Origin: Prolixibacteraceae bacterium
GTDB taxonomy: Bacteria > Bacteroidota > Bacteroidia > Bacteroidales > Prolixibacteraceae
Direction: 5' to 3'
Length of the DNA: 64,000 nt
NCBI GenBank assembly: GCA_023229575.1
Contig: JALNYZ010000019.1
Location: forward strand, 9,801-73,800
Below, in pieces: positions 1 through 12,200 of this stretch. The position numbers were made by a program, and so were the translations under genes. Every line of letters begins with the position of its first letter. Position 1 is the stretch's first letter. The notes under the pieces were generated by a model that saw only the letters and a program-made list of their open reading frames with translations, was not told the DNA's origin and made no database searches.

Positions 1-6
1 CTTTCT

Positions 7-152
7 AAAGGATAAAGTAAAAAGGATAAAGGATAAAGTGGGATTTGTGAGTAAATTATCTTTGGTGAGATGTTCTCTGAGATTAGTGAGATAATGCTCA
101 ATTCAGTTCAAATGCCACTTTATCCTTTATCCTTTATCCTTTATCCTTTTTA
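7..152. repeat. Word-based inverted repeat, GGATAAAG family, copy 1
   Basis: Arms at 7-40 and 116-152 are built of tandem GGATAAAG words in opposite orientation, separated by about 75 bases of unrelated sequence. The right arm ends about ten bases before the stop codon of the beta-barrel gene. Two further copies lie at 23042-23182 and 37909-38040. Whether it acts as a terminator or is a mobile or amplified repeat cannot be told from sequence alone. Confidence 0.8.
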
Positions 153-162
153 TAACCGTGTT

Positions 163-759
163 TTACCTGAATTTTATACCCAGTGTAACATTGACAGCAT
201 TCTTCCAATTTAATTGCTGCATGTTGGTTTCCATCGAGTTATTGAGGTTTGCCGAATAGCGCACATCGAGCGTTACGAAACCCAACACATCAACACCACC
301 GCCAAATTGAAGATCAAAATTGCTTTTTTGCCTGCTAAAAGATGGTAATGGTTTGGATTCATTAAGGAAAAATGACCCTTGGGGCCCAGCCATCACATGT
401 GCGCTGATAATTCCCAGATTCAGCAGTCTTAACCCGATCATCACCGGTACCTTCAAGGTGTTCACCTTTGTTTCCAAAGGTGCAGCAGAAGAAACAGTAT
501 AGGTCTCCTTGTGGGTTGCATAATAGAACTCGGGCTGAAGATACAATTTCCTACCAAACTGAAAGAAGATGCCGTACTGTGAATTGGAATCAAACTGCGT
601 CCTAATGGAGTTTTGATCAATGGTTGGAGTGACAAGGTCTAATCCGATTTTAGGGCCGAACCAAAAATTTGGTTTTGGTTTTGAATCATCATTTTGTGAG
701 AAAACAGCGCCGGAGCTGAGAAAAAGTGCAATGAGCACCAGAATTAAGTTCTTTTTCAT
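163..759 (-). CDS. Outer-membrane beta-barrel protein, PorT-like
   Basis: This 198-residue protein has a signal peptide at about residues 1-21 ending in SQ. The rest consists of alternating hydrophobic and aromatic strands typical of the small eight-stranded barrels of Bacteroidota (outer membrane beta-barrel/PorT family). The N-terminal WFGPKIGLD-type strand and the C-terminal strand ending in IKFR fit that family. It is the last gene of the minus-strand surface cluster behind the giant adhesin, but about 100 bases separate it from its neighbour, so co-transcription is not certain. The family is structural and a specific substrate cannot be given. The start is ATG, directly before the signal peptide. 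Confidence 0.75.
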   Translation of the reverse strand: MKKNLILVLIALFLSSGAVFSQNDDSKPKPNFWFGPKIGLDLVTPTIDQNSIRTQFDSNSQYGIFFQFGRKLYLQPEFYYATHKETYTVSSAAPLETKVNTLKVPVMIGLRLLNLGIISAHVMAGPQGSFFLNESKPLPSFSRQKSNFDLQFGGGVDVLGFVTLDVRYSANLNNSMETNMQQLNWKNAVNVTLGIKFR

Positions 760-859
760 AATCGTCTTTTTAAATTGATTTAAAAATAAACGGGACTTTC
801 AAAAAATTGAACGAATTATATTACAATTGAGTAACAATCGACAAACCATTTTGTTTTCC

Positions 860-2140
860 CTAATTTTTAAGGCATCTTACGGAAAGGCCATACTTCTGAC
901 TGATATAACTTTTTGTCATGGAACCGTTACCATAATAAAGGTACCTATAATATGCCACCGTTGAATTAAGGGCCGAGGTACTCCACCAGTTTCCATAACT
1001 GCCAACGTTACCGAACTCCCCGGTAATGGTTCGATAACCGCCCGGTAATGCGCTGAACGACGTTTCATTGGTGGCTCCTGCATTGGGGACTTTCCAGTGA
1101 ACAGTTGTATTCTCTTTCAGTTTGCCACCAGCCTGCGTATCACCGCCCAAATGAACACTCAGAATGGTCCATTCCGCATCAGAGGGCACATGCCAGCCTG
1201 AAGGACATAACTTCCCACTGCTCACAGTACTCCAGTTATAAATTGCACCATAAGTACTTCCATTATCAGCCTGATTATTGTCGTACCAGCAATAGCCCTG
1301 CAGGATCAAATTTCCCCACGAGGAATTATCTTCCACCAATGGGATTAAGGTGCTGTCGCGAAACCTGGTTGTTTTCAGGTTTTCGGTCATCCAAACTTGC
1401 GAACCAATTGTCACCAAATGATAAAAGTTATTGTCTACGTCCTTTGCCAACATTCTTCCTGTTGAGAAAGAACGTTCATTCCCGTAAGCGGTCCCGACGC
1501 TATTGGAAGCGTATGCCCTGAGGTAATAGGTTGAATCCGGGAATAGACCTGTAGCAGTACTGGTAAAAGTTCCACCTCCGGCTCCATCGTAGGTGACATA
1601 ATTGGCAGTTGTGGGATTTTTACGCGTGCTCCAGCAGACTCCGTGAACAAATATCGGTGAACCTCCATCTTCAGAAATAGTACCTCCGCTGGATACATAC
1701 GTATCGTTAGTCGCAATTATGACAGAAGAGGACAAAGAAGGTACGGTCGGTGCAATTACGACTGTTAACTGATTTCCATAGCCGGTTCCAACGCTATTCG
1801 CGGCATATGCCCTGATGTAATAGGTTTTGCCAGGTTTTAGTCCCGTCAAGGTACTGCCAAAAATGCCCAATCCTTTCCCGTCAATCGTGACACTATCTTT
1901 GAATTGATTGGTCGGGGTCTGTTTGATACTCCAGCAAACACCCCGTGAAGTTACAGGAGAACTGCCTTCAGATGAAACGTCCCCGCCGCTGATGGCAGAA
2001 GAAGTCAAAATATTGGTAACGGCCAATGTCTTAAGCATAGGCACTTCACTGGAAGGTTCTTTTTTGCAACTTATTGCATAAAAGAACAACAAAAGCATCA
2101 GTGCAATCCCCAAAATTACCTTTTTGACTAATTCTATCAT
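860..2140 (-). CDS. FISUMP-domain lipoprotein
   Basis: The protein is 426 residues from the ATG at 2140. This start is preferred to an upstream one because the lipoprotein signal begins directly with it, and the lipobox AISC puts the lipidated Cys at residue 25. Two repeated modules of about 90 residues follow; both contain GGxxSxxGxSPV, RGVCWS and TYYxRAYAxNSVGTxYGN, as in fibronectin-like surface modules of Bacteroidota. The C-terminal half is a FISUMP domain (Fibrobacter succinogenes major paralogous domain) with WMTENLK, CPSGWHVPSDAEW and LPGGYR motifs, ending in VRCLKN. It is predicted to be surface-exposed. Its function is unknown, but its place behind a T9SS adhesin fits a cell-surface role. 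Confidence 0.8.
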   Translation of the reverse strand: MIELVKKVILGIALMLLLFFYAISCKKEPSSEVPMLKTLAVTNILTSSAISGGDVSSEGSSPVTSRGVCWSIKQTPTNQFKDSVTIDGKGLGIFGSTLTGLKPGKTYYIRAYAANSVGTGYGNQLTVVIAPTVPSLSSSVIIATNDTYVSSGGTISEDGGSPIFVHGVCWSTRKNPTTANYVTYDGAGGGTFTSTATGLFPDSTYYLRAYASNSVGTAYGNERSFSTGRMLAKDVDNNFYHLVTIGSQVWMTENLKTTRFRDSTLIPLVEDNSSWGNLILQGYCWYDNNQADNGSTYGAIYNWSTVSSGKLCPSGWHVPSDAEWTILSVHLGGDTQAGGKLKENTTVHWKVPNAGATNETSFSALPGGYRTITGEFGNVGSYGNWWSTSALNSTVAYYRYLYYGNGSMTKSYISQKYGLSVRCLKN

Positions 2141-2278
2141 TCCGGTTAAACAAAATCTGGTGCAAACAAATGAATTGATTGGCAAAATATACTAAAATTC
2201 ACTGTTATATTTACAAAACAGCTACAAAAACACCAGTATGTGACCATGACGGCAGAAAATTGGGGATTGATCATTCAA

Positions 2279-3229
2279 TCAAAAATATCTCGGTGTGAAA
2301 CGACAGAACCTTTTCCGCTTAACAGGAAAATCATAACTAAGCATAAATTCATGGGTGCCGGCATTGTATTGGGACGGACGGAATGAGGTGAGGTCATAAG
2401 CATACCCTAACTTGACACCCCTGTTAACATAAATCTGAAAAAGAAGTCCGTAAGAATTCTGCATACGATAGGTTGCCCCTACCCATACCCGTTCATAAAA
2501 AAGTGCATTGGCAGAAAAGTCAGCTACAGTAGGGGTATTTTGGCTCCATCTTGCCAGCAGGGTAGGTTTGAATTTGACATTGTCTGCAATGTCAAGAACA
2601 TATCCTCCCATAAAATAAAAATTCATCTCCTCCCTGTAAACAGTCTCGCCACTGTTGGAGTTAATCTTGTTTTGAAATATTTTGGGTACGGATGCGCCCA
2701 GGAAAAAATTGTCGGCATGCCACATGAACCCGACGCCAAAATTAGGCAAATACTTTTTGTTGATATCAAAAGCAACTACCGGGTCATTGGGATCATGAAC
2801 GCTCAGATCTGTAAGCAAAGCCTCATACCTGTTAAAACCTCCCTTGATCCCAAACGATATGTATTGGTCCCCTTCCAGGAGAACACGATAGGAATAGTCG
2901 GCGTAAACGCCATTCTGCCTCACCGGTCCAAACCTGTCCGTGATAATCGAGAGCCCCAATCCTACGTTGTATTTTTTAAAAGGGCCCTGAATTGTGAATG
3001 TATTGGTATTGGGGGCGCCATCAAATCCTACCCACTGAATTCTGGATAAAGCCGTTATATTTACATATCCCGACATACCTGCATAGGCGGGCTGTACCGT
3101 TAGCAGATTGTTCATATATTGGTTAAATACTGGATCCTGCTGGGCATTCGCGCCGGTATGAAATGCCAGCAAGAATATCCCAAACAGTGCATACGATAAA
3201 TCCTTGAATATTTTGTTGTTCTTTTTCAA
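2279..3229 (-). CDS. PorP/SprF family T9SS outer-membrane protein
   Basis: The protein has 316 residues with a signal peptide cleaved near residue 29 (after ANA). Next comes the family signature QDPxFNQYMNN...QPAYAGMSG, then about 270 residues of amphipathic beta-strands (RxQWxGFDGAP, FGPVRQNG, YADYSYR). PorP/SprF proteins help secrete or anchor T9SS type B cargo, and SprF of Flavobacterium johnsoniae is encoded next to its adhesin SprB. Here the gene lies 32 bases downstream of the giant cargo on the same strand, which matches that arrangement. The start appears to be TTG, since no ATG precedes the signal peptide in frame. I infer that it is the dedicated partner of the giant protein. Confidence 0.85.
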   Translation of the reverse strand: MKKNNKIFKDLSYALFGIFLLAFHTGANAQQDPVFNQYMNNLLTVQPAYAGMSGYVNITALSRIQWVGFDGAPNTNTFTIQGPFKKYNVGLGLSIITDRFGPVRQNGVYADYSYRVLLEGDQYISFGIKGGFNRYEALLTDLSVHDPNDPVVAFDINKKYLPNFGVGFMWHADNFFLGASVPKIFQNKINSNSGETVYREEMNFYFMGGYVLDIADNVKFKPTLLARWSQNTPTVADFSANALFYERVWVGATYRMQNSYGLLFQIYVNRGVKLGYAYDLTSFRPSQYNAGTHEFMLSYDFPVKRKRFCRFTPRYF

Positions 3230-3261
3230 TGCGGTATATATTGAAGGATTAAATTATTGTA

Positions 3262-6200
3262 TCAATAATAGACATAAAGGTATCCTTTCATAGTTTGACT
3301 GCTCGATCCTCCCAATTTAAGAATGTAATAATAGACACCCGGTGCAACAAGTTGGTTTTTGGCAAAGTTTGATTCTGAATAACGTCCATCCCAGGCATTC
3401 TCAGGCAACTCATAATTGTTGCTTTGGAAAACCAGTTGTCCGGATCTTGTGAAAATCAATAGCTGGGTATTCTCATAATTCTTCGAGGTCAATCCATCTA
3501 TTACGAACTTATCATTCACACCATCGCCATTTGGAGAGATCAGCTGAGGTACAGTCGGGATTTCCTTGATAAATATTCGTTGGGTGCAGGTATCCATGAG
3601 TCCCATCTGATCCGTGACTGTCCAGACGACTTTGGTCAAACCTGTCCTGAACTTGGCTGGGGAATCATTGAAAACCGTATCAATGGCGCAATTATCATAA
3701 GTAAAGGGTTTTCCCAAATCAACAGTATACTTGTTGGGATCTACCGATTTAATGTATTGAACTGTCAATTCGATATCCTTGGGACAAGTAATCGTTGGCG
3801 GGGTTACATCATCGACATTGATGAATACGCTGTCATTTTGAATGCAGCCGCTGGAACTGGTTAAAGTAACTTTGTGCCACAATGCAGTCAGTCTTACTGC
3901 CTCCCTGGTCGTTTGGGGAAGAGGGGTATTCCACAGGTATTTGTAACTATTCAGCTGGGCCACATCCGTGCTTCCGTTGATGGTATCAACCCGTGCACTG
4001 CCATTGGCATCACTTAAACACTGGATCGATTTTTTCGCAAACCCTACCTTTATTGGCGCCGGCTCGGTTATTTCACCTGTAAAAGCAGCGCTGCACATTT
4101 TTGCATCCGTCACAACCACTGTATAGAGACCTGCCCGCAAACCCGCTGCTGTAGCAGTTGACTGCAACGGCGTTGTACTCCACTGATAGTTAAAAGGCGC
4201 TGTTCCCAAAGTAATGTTGACAGTTAGCGTACCCGTCGAATCACCCGGGCAATTGAGCTGAGGTGAGGCCAGGATACTTGCCCGCAACGAATCGGGCTGA
4301 CCAACGGTAACCGACTGAATATCCCAACATTTACCACTGGCTGTTGCACCCTTAATGAAATACAGGCCTGAACCAACCGCAGTTGGTGTTGTAACCGCAG
4401 TGGTTGCCTTGGCATCAGACCAATAAGTGAATATCAATCCTGCCGTTGATCCTGCCGTAACCGGAGGAAGGGTCAAATCAGCCGTTACACCGGAACATGA
4501 TTTAAGCACAACTGTATTGGTCACAACTTTGGGACTCCCGACCACTTCAATATTAAAGGAATTTCTAATGCTACAGATTCCGTTCGTATAGGTATAAGCT
4601 ATCGGATGAACGCCAATATTGGCGACTGCCGGATCAAAGGTATATCCACTTGTGCTATTGCCACTGATACCCGTCCCTGACAGGACAACTCCGGCAGGAG
4701 AGACGGACAAGGCAACTTTTGAGTCATTCACACAATAAGGGCCATATGTTCCGTTAAATTTGACTGCAGAAACATTCAGGTTCAATTGGGCTGTACTTGA
4801 ACAACCCGCAGAATTGGTCACTGTTAATGTATACAGACCAGAGTTGACGGACCTGATGTTGGTGATCACTGGTGGATTTTGATCGACGGAACTGAATCCA
4901 TTCGGACCTTTCCATTCATATGTATATGTTTCTGTCGTCCCCGTGGGACCTCCCATGAATACAACATCACTCCCTTCGCAGATCGGGTTCACATTCGGGC
5001 TTATGGTAATCGAGGCATTTGGCGGATTGCCCAAAGTAACTGTCGTTGATACGGCAGGAGGGGTACAACCTGTATTATCGGTAATGGTCAGGAAATAATC
5101 CCCCAGGTTTGCGGTAGTAACATTCTGGATTGTAGGAAATTGAAGATTAGAGGTAAATCCTGCTGGGCCTGTCCATTTGTAACTACTCATCCCTGAAGGG
5201 GCGGCTTTCAACCGAAGCGTGTTTCCAAGGCAAATCGGATCAGCGGATGCCACAGGTCTTAAAATCTCTACCAATATTGTATCTTTTGCCGCGCAGTGGT
5301 TCACTTTATCAACGACAGTCAGGACATAATTCCCCGGCACCGGGGTTTTTATTGGCAGTGGATTCTGAAGGATGGAATTGTATCCATTCGGACCCGACCA
5401 TGAATAGGAGAGCATGTCGTCGGGACCTCCCGTCAATTGCAATGTGCCTGATTGGCAAACCGGGGTATTGGCCTGTGCAAATGGTTCCGGCAACGGGTTG
5501 ATGATCACATTGACAGTTCCTATTGACTGAATGCCTTTGCTGTCTGTCACTGTCAGCGTGTAGACTCCCTCATTTTTCGCTGTAACATTATCAATAAAAG
5601 GATTCTGCAACGAAGAGGTAAATCCGTCAGGACCTGACCAGTCATAAGATTTCATGTTGTCAGGCCAGCCAGTAAGTACGAGTGTACCTCCCATGCAAAC
5701 TTGCTGGTATCCGGCACTGGCTGAGAAGATTACGACCTGGGTAGTCACTGTGGTGGCGCAACCGGTGGAAATGGATGTAACTGTCAGTTTATAGGTTCCT
5801 GCATCCGAAGCTATTACACCTGGAATTGTTACGTTGCCATCCAAAGGTGCATAGGTCAATCCACCCGGGGCCGTCCACAAATAGGTGAAGTCTGTACCTT
5901 TTGGTCCACCGTTCAAATGCAGGTCACTCCCCAGGGTTAAAGGGGTATTGCTATATGCAGTAGCTTTCGGAGGTGTACTGATAGTCAATTTAATGGGTGT
6001 ACGTGGACTCTCACAATGCTTGACGGATGACTCCTGGTAAGCCGCCAGATAGGTTACCGTTCCGACCTTGTTCAGCGTCGGAGATCCGGTTAGTATAACA
6101 CCGGTATCATCATACCACACCAGGGTCCAGCCTGCTACAGGTATGATCGCCGTATTGGCATCCAATGTTTGGAGAGGTGTTTTCTCGCATTCACTGATAT

Positions 6201-9200
6201 CCCCTTTCTTGACCGGTGTGGGCGGGGTCTTCTGAATAGTCATCTTTACCGCCGTTCTTGTTGCACTAGGGCAATCCGAGCTGTTTCTAGCCTCGGCATA
6301 ATATGTTTTGGTACCCACAAAAGTTATGACCGGTGAGGCAACCTCAAAACCATTCGTTGGCTGATCGAACCACTTTATGGTGATGGATGGATCGGGGTTG
6401 TTGATGGCACTGTTGGCATTGACCGGCAGGGAAGATTCGCACTCAATAATGTCGCCTGTGCTGACAGGGGCTGTGGGCCTGTCGTGTATTGTCAGAACCG
6501 ATTGGGCGCGGTTTGCGCTGATGCAACTACCCAACGATGCAGAGGCAAAATAAGGCTTTGTTCCTATTTGGTCCCAGGTTGGGGAGGGCACAATACTTCC
6601 CCCGGTGGGCGCATCATACCAAGTAATGGTCACTCCAGCCGGAGGGGTTACAACCTGGGCTGTAATTGTCTGAACTGGTGTATTTGCACATTCGATCAAG
6701 TCAATGCCAACCGGATCTGCCGGATTCGGATCGACCGTCAACAATACTCTGGTACGGGTTGGGCTCTTACATCCAGTCGAATAACTTGCCTCGGCAAAGA
6801 GTATCCTGTCTCCCGGCGTTGTTTGAATAGGTGAAACTTCAATTCCATTGGTAGCGGAGTCATACCATTTGATTGTTGTGCCTGGAACGATATTTATAGC
6901 AGCATTTGCATCGAGTCCGGCAGCCGATTCGCAGGCAGTCAGATGATTGCCCGACGCCCCGACTGTTGGGGCAGCAGGCACAGGGTTTATTGTCAGGGTA
7001 ACCATTGCCCTGTTGGCACTGATGCAAGTACCCAATTTCGCCTCAGCCCAGTAGGAAATGGTTCCAATGTGGTTCAACACTGGGGAGGCAACAGTAGTAT
7101 TGCCGGTCGCGGTGGTGTACCATACAATGGTTGCACCATCAACCGGTGTTAATACGGTGGCCCGCAATACCTGTACCGGACTTTGAACACAGGCTGTTAC
7201 ATCGCCTGCACTGACCGGATCCAAAGGCTGTGGATTGATGGTCACCGTAGCTGCTGTACGGGTTAAACTTTGACAAACTGTTACATTGTCTTTTGAACCA
7301 GCATAGAAAACAGTCGTTCCGGGAACCAGTTCGCTAAAAGTAGGGATATGGTCCAGGGGTTCTCCTCCTGTACTGGTACTAAACCATTCAATGCCTGCGC
7401 TACCAGCAGGTATAACCTGAGAATTGAAGTTATCAGTAGCTACACGAGGATCATCTGAACACAGTTTTAGTTCCGGTTTACCTTTCGGAGGCAGTGGCAC
7501 CGGATAAATGGTTAAAGTCTGGCCCGACCTGTTTTTACTTTTGCATGAACCATTGTCCGCCTCTGCATAAAAGGTAACGGTACCGATTACGCTCAAATTT
7601 GGCGTTACTGGAGAACCGCCTGTCGCAGTTCGGTACCACTTGACCGGACTTCCATCCGGAGAGGTGGCAGAGGCAGTTATCGTCTGTACGGGACTGGTTG
7701 CGCAAACAGTAATATCAGAATCAGCGACCGGATCGGCAGGAGCAGCTTTGATCTCCAGTGTTTGCGATGTTCGTGACAAACTTCTGCAATCGGTTGCGAT
7801 ATTTCTTGCCTCGGCGTAATAGATAATCTTCCCGGGACCTGTCAGGGACGGAGTTGGCGTCACAGGAGAACCTCCGGTTGCTGTATCAAACCAAATTACC
7901 TCAATTCCGGAAGGAACAGATGCAGAAACGGCCATTGGTGTTCCGTCATCACATTTGGGTGGTGGATTGGTTACGGACGGAGGAGCCGGGTTAGGGTCAA
8001 TGGTTAATTTAACCGATGTAGTGCGCGGACTGGGACTGGTACAATTGCCAAGCAAAGCCTCTGCCCATAAGGTTACGGTTCCGGGCGCTGACAATGTTGG
8101 TGAAGGAACCAAAGTCCCTCCTGTTGCCGCAGTATACCATTGCACTGTTGCTCCACCTGTGGCAGTAGCCGTTGCTGTAAGCGTCACACCTGCGCTTGTT
8201 TGGCAAGCCTCCTGAATGGCCAAATTGGTGACCGGCTGGTCTGGCGAATCATTGATAGTCAGCTTAACAGGCGTCGACCGGTTGAGGCTGGCGCAGCCCG
8301 TGGCTACCTGGTATGCCTCAGCGTAATAGGTAATGGTGCCAACATTACCAAGTGTTGCATTGGCTACCTCCGTGCCTCCGGAGGAAGACATGTACCATTT
8401 TAAAGATATTCCAGGCCCCTGGGCCCCTATCTGATCATCTGCCTTCAGTGTGGTTGGAGGGGTTGTCTCACAGATAGTTTTGTCTCCCAGACTAAACGGA
8501 GCAGGGGGAGCCGGATTGATCTGCATGGTTACAGCTGTTCTGGTTGAACTTTCGCATACCCCGTTGTCTGTGGAAGCATAATAGGTTGCTGTTCCAATTG
8601 CATGCAACGTCGGGGCAGTAGCCAACGGCAATCCGCCTGCTACATTGTTGTACCATTTTACTGTAGACCCGGGTGGTACAGGTGCAGTGAAAGTAAGCGT
8701 CTGCAATGGACTTCTTTCGCACTCGATTACATTGGGTGCGAAAGCCGGTGGCGCCGGATGCGATATAATATTGATCGTTACCGGGATACGCACCAAAGAG
8801 GCACAAAGTGTGGTCGAATTCTTTGATTCCGCATAGAAAGTCTTACTACCCAGAGAGGACCATGTTGGCGATACAGGAGCGCCACCGCTCGGAAAATCGT
8901 ACCATACAACGGTAGAACCGGCCGGAGCTGTCGCGATAGCGGTATAAATCACTGCTGGTATATCCAGGCACCTGGTAATATCACCACCCGAAACAGGCGC
9001 TGCCGGAGCCGGCAATATGGTAAGTGTTACAGCTGCCGACCTTGTGAGGCTGGTACAGAAACCATTGCTGGCCTCCGCATAGAAAGTCTTTGTACCCGGA
9101 ATGCTCAGGGTTGGGCTTACAGGCAATCCTCCGGTTGGAGTTGTATACCAAAGAATAGTGGTTCCTGCTACTGTTGTAGCAGTTGCTGTGAGAATTAATC

Positions 9201-12200
9201 CCGGGGATTCACATGTTGGAGTTGAAGGAATGGCAATTGGGGCTGGAGGATTGTTGCTGATAGTCAATACGACCGGAGTCCGGTTCAGGCTCTTGCAGCC
9301 AGTAACATTGTTGCTTGCTTCCGCATAATAGGTAACTGTCCCGGCAGCATTCAAAATTGGCAGAACAACCACATTCCCCGCGACAGGCGCATCGTACCAT
9401 TTAATCGTTGTACCGGCAGCGGAAGAGGTTACGGTGGATGCATCCAACAACGGGGCAGGTCCGACATTGTTCCAGCATTGGGTGATAAAGCCGGTACTGG
9501 CAGGCGCTGCGGGAGCAGGATTGACGGTAATGGATATAATATTGGAGGCAGCACTGGAACAACCAGTCGCCGGATCAGTAACCACAACAGAGTAGTTTCC
9601 TGTTGTCGTGACCACATTGGTCTGGGTAGTTGCCCCTCCCGGCGACCAGAGGTAATTGAACCCATTGGTCGGACCGCTTAGCAGGATGTTTCCGCCTTCG
9701 CAGAAGGTGGTAGGATTCCCTGAAGCAGTAATAACGGGTGTTGCAGGTTTAATATTCACCTGAACTGCTTTAGAGGAGACAGGTCCGTTACCGCAACCAT
9801 TGGATGCGTAAACCGTAACATTCCCATTCATGGAGGCCATTCCAAAATCTACCGTAATGCTGTTGGTAAGTGGAGGAACCGATGTAATTGTAGCGCCGGA
9901 AGGTACTGTCCAGGTATACCCGGTTGCCCCGTTTACAGGGGTTACAGAGAAGATTAAACCGGTACTTCCCTGACATATGGCAGTGCTTCCGCTGATGCTT
10001 CCAGGATTCGCGGGAATATCGCTGACAACGACCGGCAAAGTGGAGACCAAACCGTTTCCACAACTGTTTGACCCGTAGACTGTAATATTTCCGGAAACTG
10101 CGCCGGGACCAAACAAAACGTTGACCGTATTGCTATTTGCACCCGAGACAATAGATATCCCGGATGGTAAGCTCCAATTGTAATTAACAGCTTGAGGGAT
10201 AGGCAATACTGAATAGGTTGCAGTGGTCCCTTTACATCTGCTGCCGGCCGGACCAGATATGGCACCCGGGTTTCCGGGTAAGGCATCCACCTGGATCAGC
10301 ATAAAATCGGAGACTGTTGTGGCACAAGGGGCGAGTGCATCAACCGAGAGAGTCAGTTTGACCGTATTGCCAACATCCGCCAGTCCGGGATGATAAGTAG
10401 GAGTAAGTGTGAAATTGCCCGTCAATGTTCCGGTACCATTATGGGTCCAACTCGGATTTTGGTAATTTGTAGCAATAGCGCCGCTAACAAAAAGAGTGGC
10501 CGGATAGCACAAATTTTTATCGACTCCTGCATTAACCGTTGGAAGCGGCCGGATAGTCAGGATCAGATTATCCTGTACTGTCGTCACACATGGAGGGATA
10601 CTGTATGCAGTGAGTGTTAAAGTCACAACCCCGGTATTCTGATCGGAGACACTGGGCAAATAAATTGGGGACAGGGTAGTGCCATTGATAAATGTACCAG
10701 TTCCGCTAGTATTCCATACAAAGGAAGAATAGTTGGTAGCGGTGGCACCTGTTATGTTAAAATTTGTGCCGGCACAAATAAGGCCATTGCTTCCGGCAAA
10801 TGCCGTAGCAATCGGAAGAATTGATGTTGCAACTGGCGTTGACGAGGCGCTTTGACAACCATTCGCATCCTTAACGACAACGGAATAGCTTCCTGTTGTT
10901 GTAACAATAATATTCTGGGAAGAAGCGCCATTTGACCAGAGATAACTGGAATATCCGGCAGGCGCCGACAGGATCACATTTCCTCCGGCACAGAAAGATA
11001 CAGGCCCCGGAGGGGTAATTACCGGGATTGGCGGTGTAGGATTAACAGTAACTGTAACATTGTAAGAAATTCCTGGACAGCCGTTTGCGGTTAAAGTATA
11101 TCCATATGTGACAACAACAGGCGCATTGGTCGTATTGGTCAGTACCTCATTGATATCCCCTACTCCTACTGAAGCAGGTTGAAGAATACCAGGAATACCA
11201 GCCCTTGTCCAGCTGAATATTGTTCCTGCGGTGGCGCTTGTCGCCGCATATTGAAAATTTGTACCACTGCAAATGGGTGGGGCAGCCAGGCTGCTGGTCA
11301 GTACAGGTGTTGGATTTACTGTTACTACCACATCCTGAATGTTGGTACAACCACTGGCCAAAAGGGTGTATTGATAGATTACATAGACAGGAGCGGCCGA
11401 AGAGTTGGTCAGGAATTCGCTGATACTTCCGGATCCGGATGAAGAAGTTTGAATGATTCCAGGGACCGATGCCCTTCTCCATGTCATCACCGCGCCTGCA
11501 ATTGTACTGGCTGGTGTGTAATTAAACAGATTGCCACTACAAATAGCCGGAGGTGCCAATGAACTGCTCAGGGAAGGTGCAGGATCAACTGTTACCGCAA
11601 CGGTAAATGTGGAAGGATTTGTGCAGCCATTGGCTGAAAGCGAATAGACGTATGAAACACTGATTGGAGATGATGTTGTATTGACCAGAATTTCATTCGG
11701 ATTATTTATTCCTGTATTGGCCGAATTTGAAATACCTGCCACAGCTGACCGGCTCCAGCTAAAAATTGCTCCGGGCGTTGAGCTCATCGGGGAATAACTG
11801 AATACCGAATTGCTGCAAATCGCGGCAGGCGTCAGGCTACTTGTCAATACCGGGGTTGGGTTCACCGTTACCAGCACATTGTATGAATTGGTACATCCGC
11901 CTGACCCCAATGTATAGGTATAGGTAACGACAATTGGAAGCGCAGATGTGTTGGTCAGCGTCTCGTTTGGATTGCCGGTCCCACTACCGGCTACATTGCT
12001 GATACCAACCACAGCCGCACGGCTCCAGTTGAATGTTACTCCGGGAGTTGGACTCGTTGGGACGTAACTAAATACCGATCCGCTGCAGATGGCAGGTGGT
12101 GTGAACGTACTACTCAAGGTCATCGTTGGATTTACCACAACCTGTACGTTATAGATACTTGGATTTGTACAGCCGTTGGCCGAAAGCGAATAGGCGTAAG

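Noticed and set aside
7..152. CRISPR-like or iteron origin for the GGATAAAG words
   Set aside because: The words form opposed arms with one central spacer, occur beside unrelated genes, and there is no replication or cas gene nearby.
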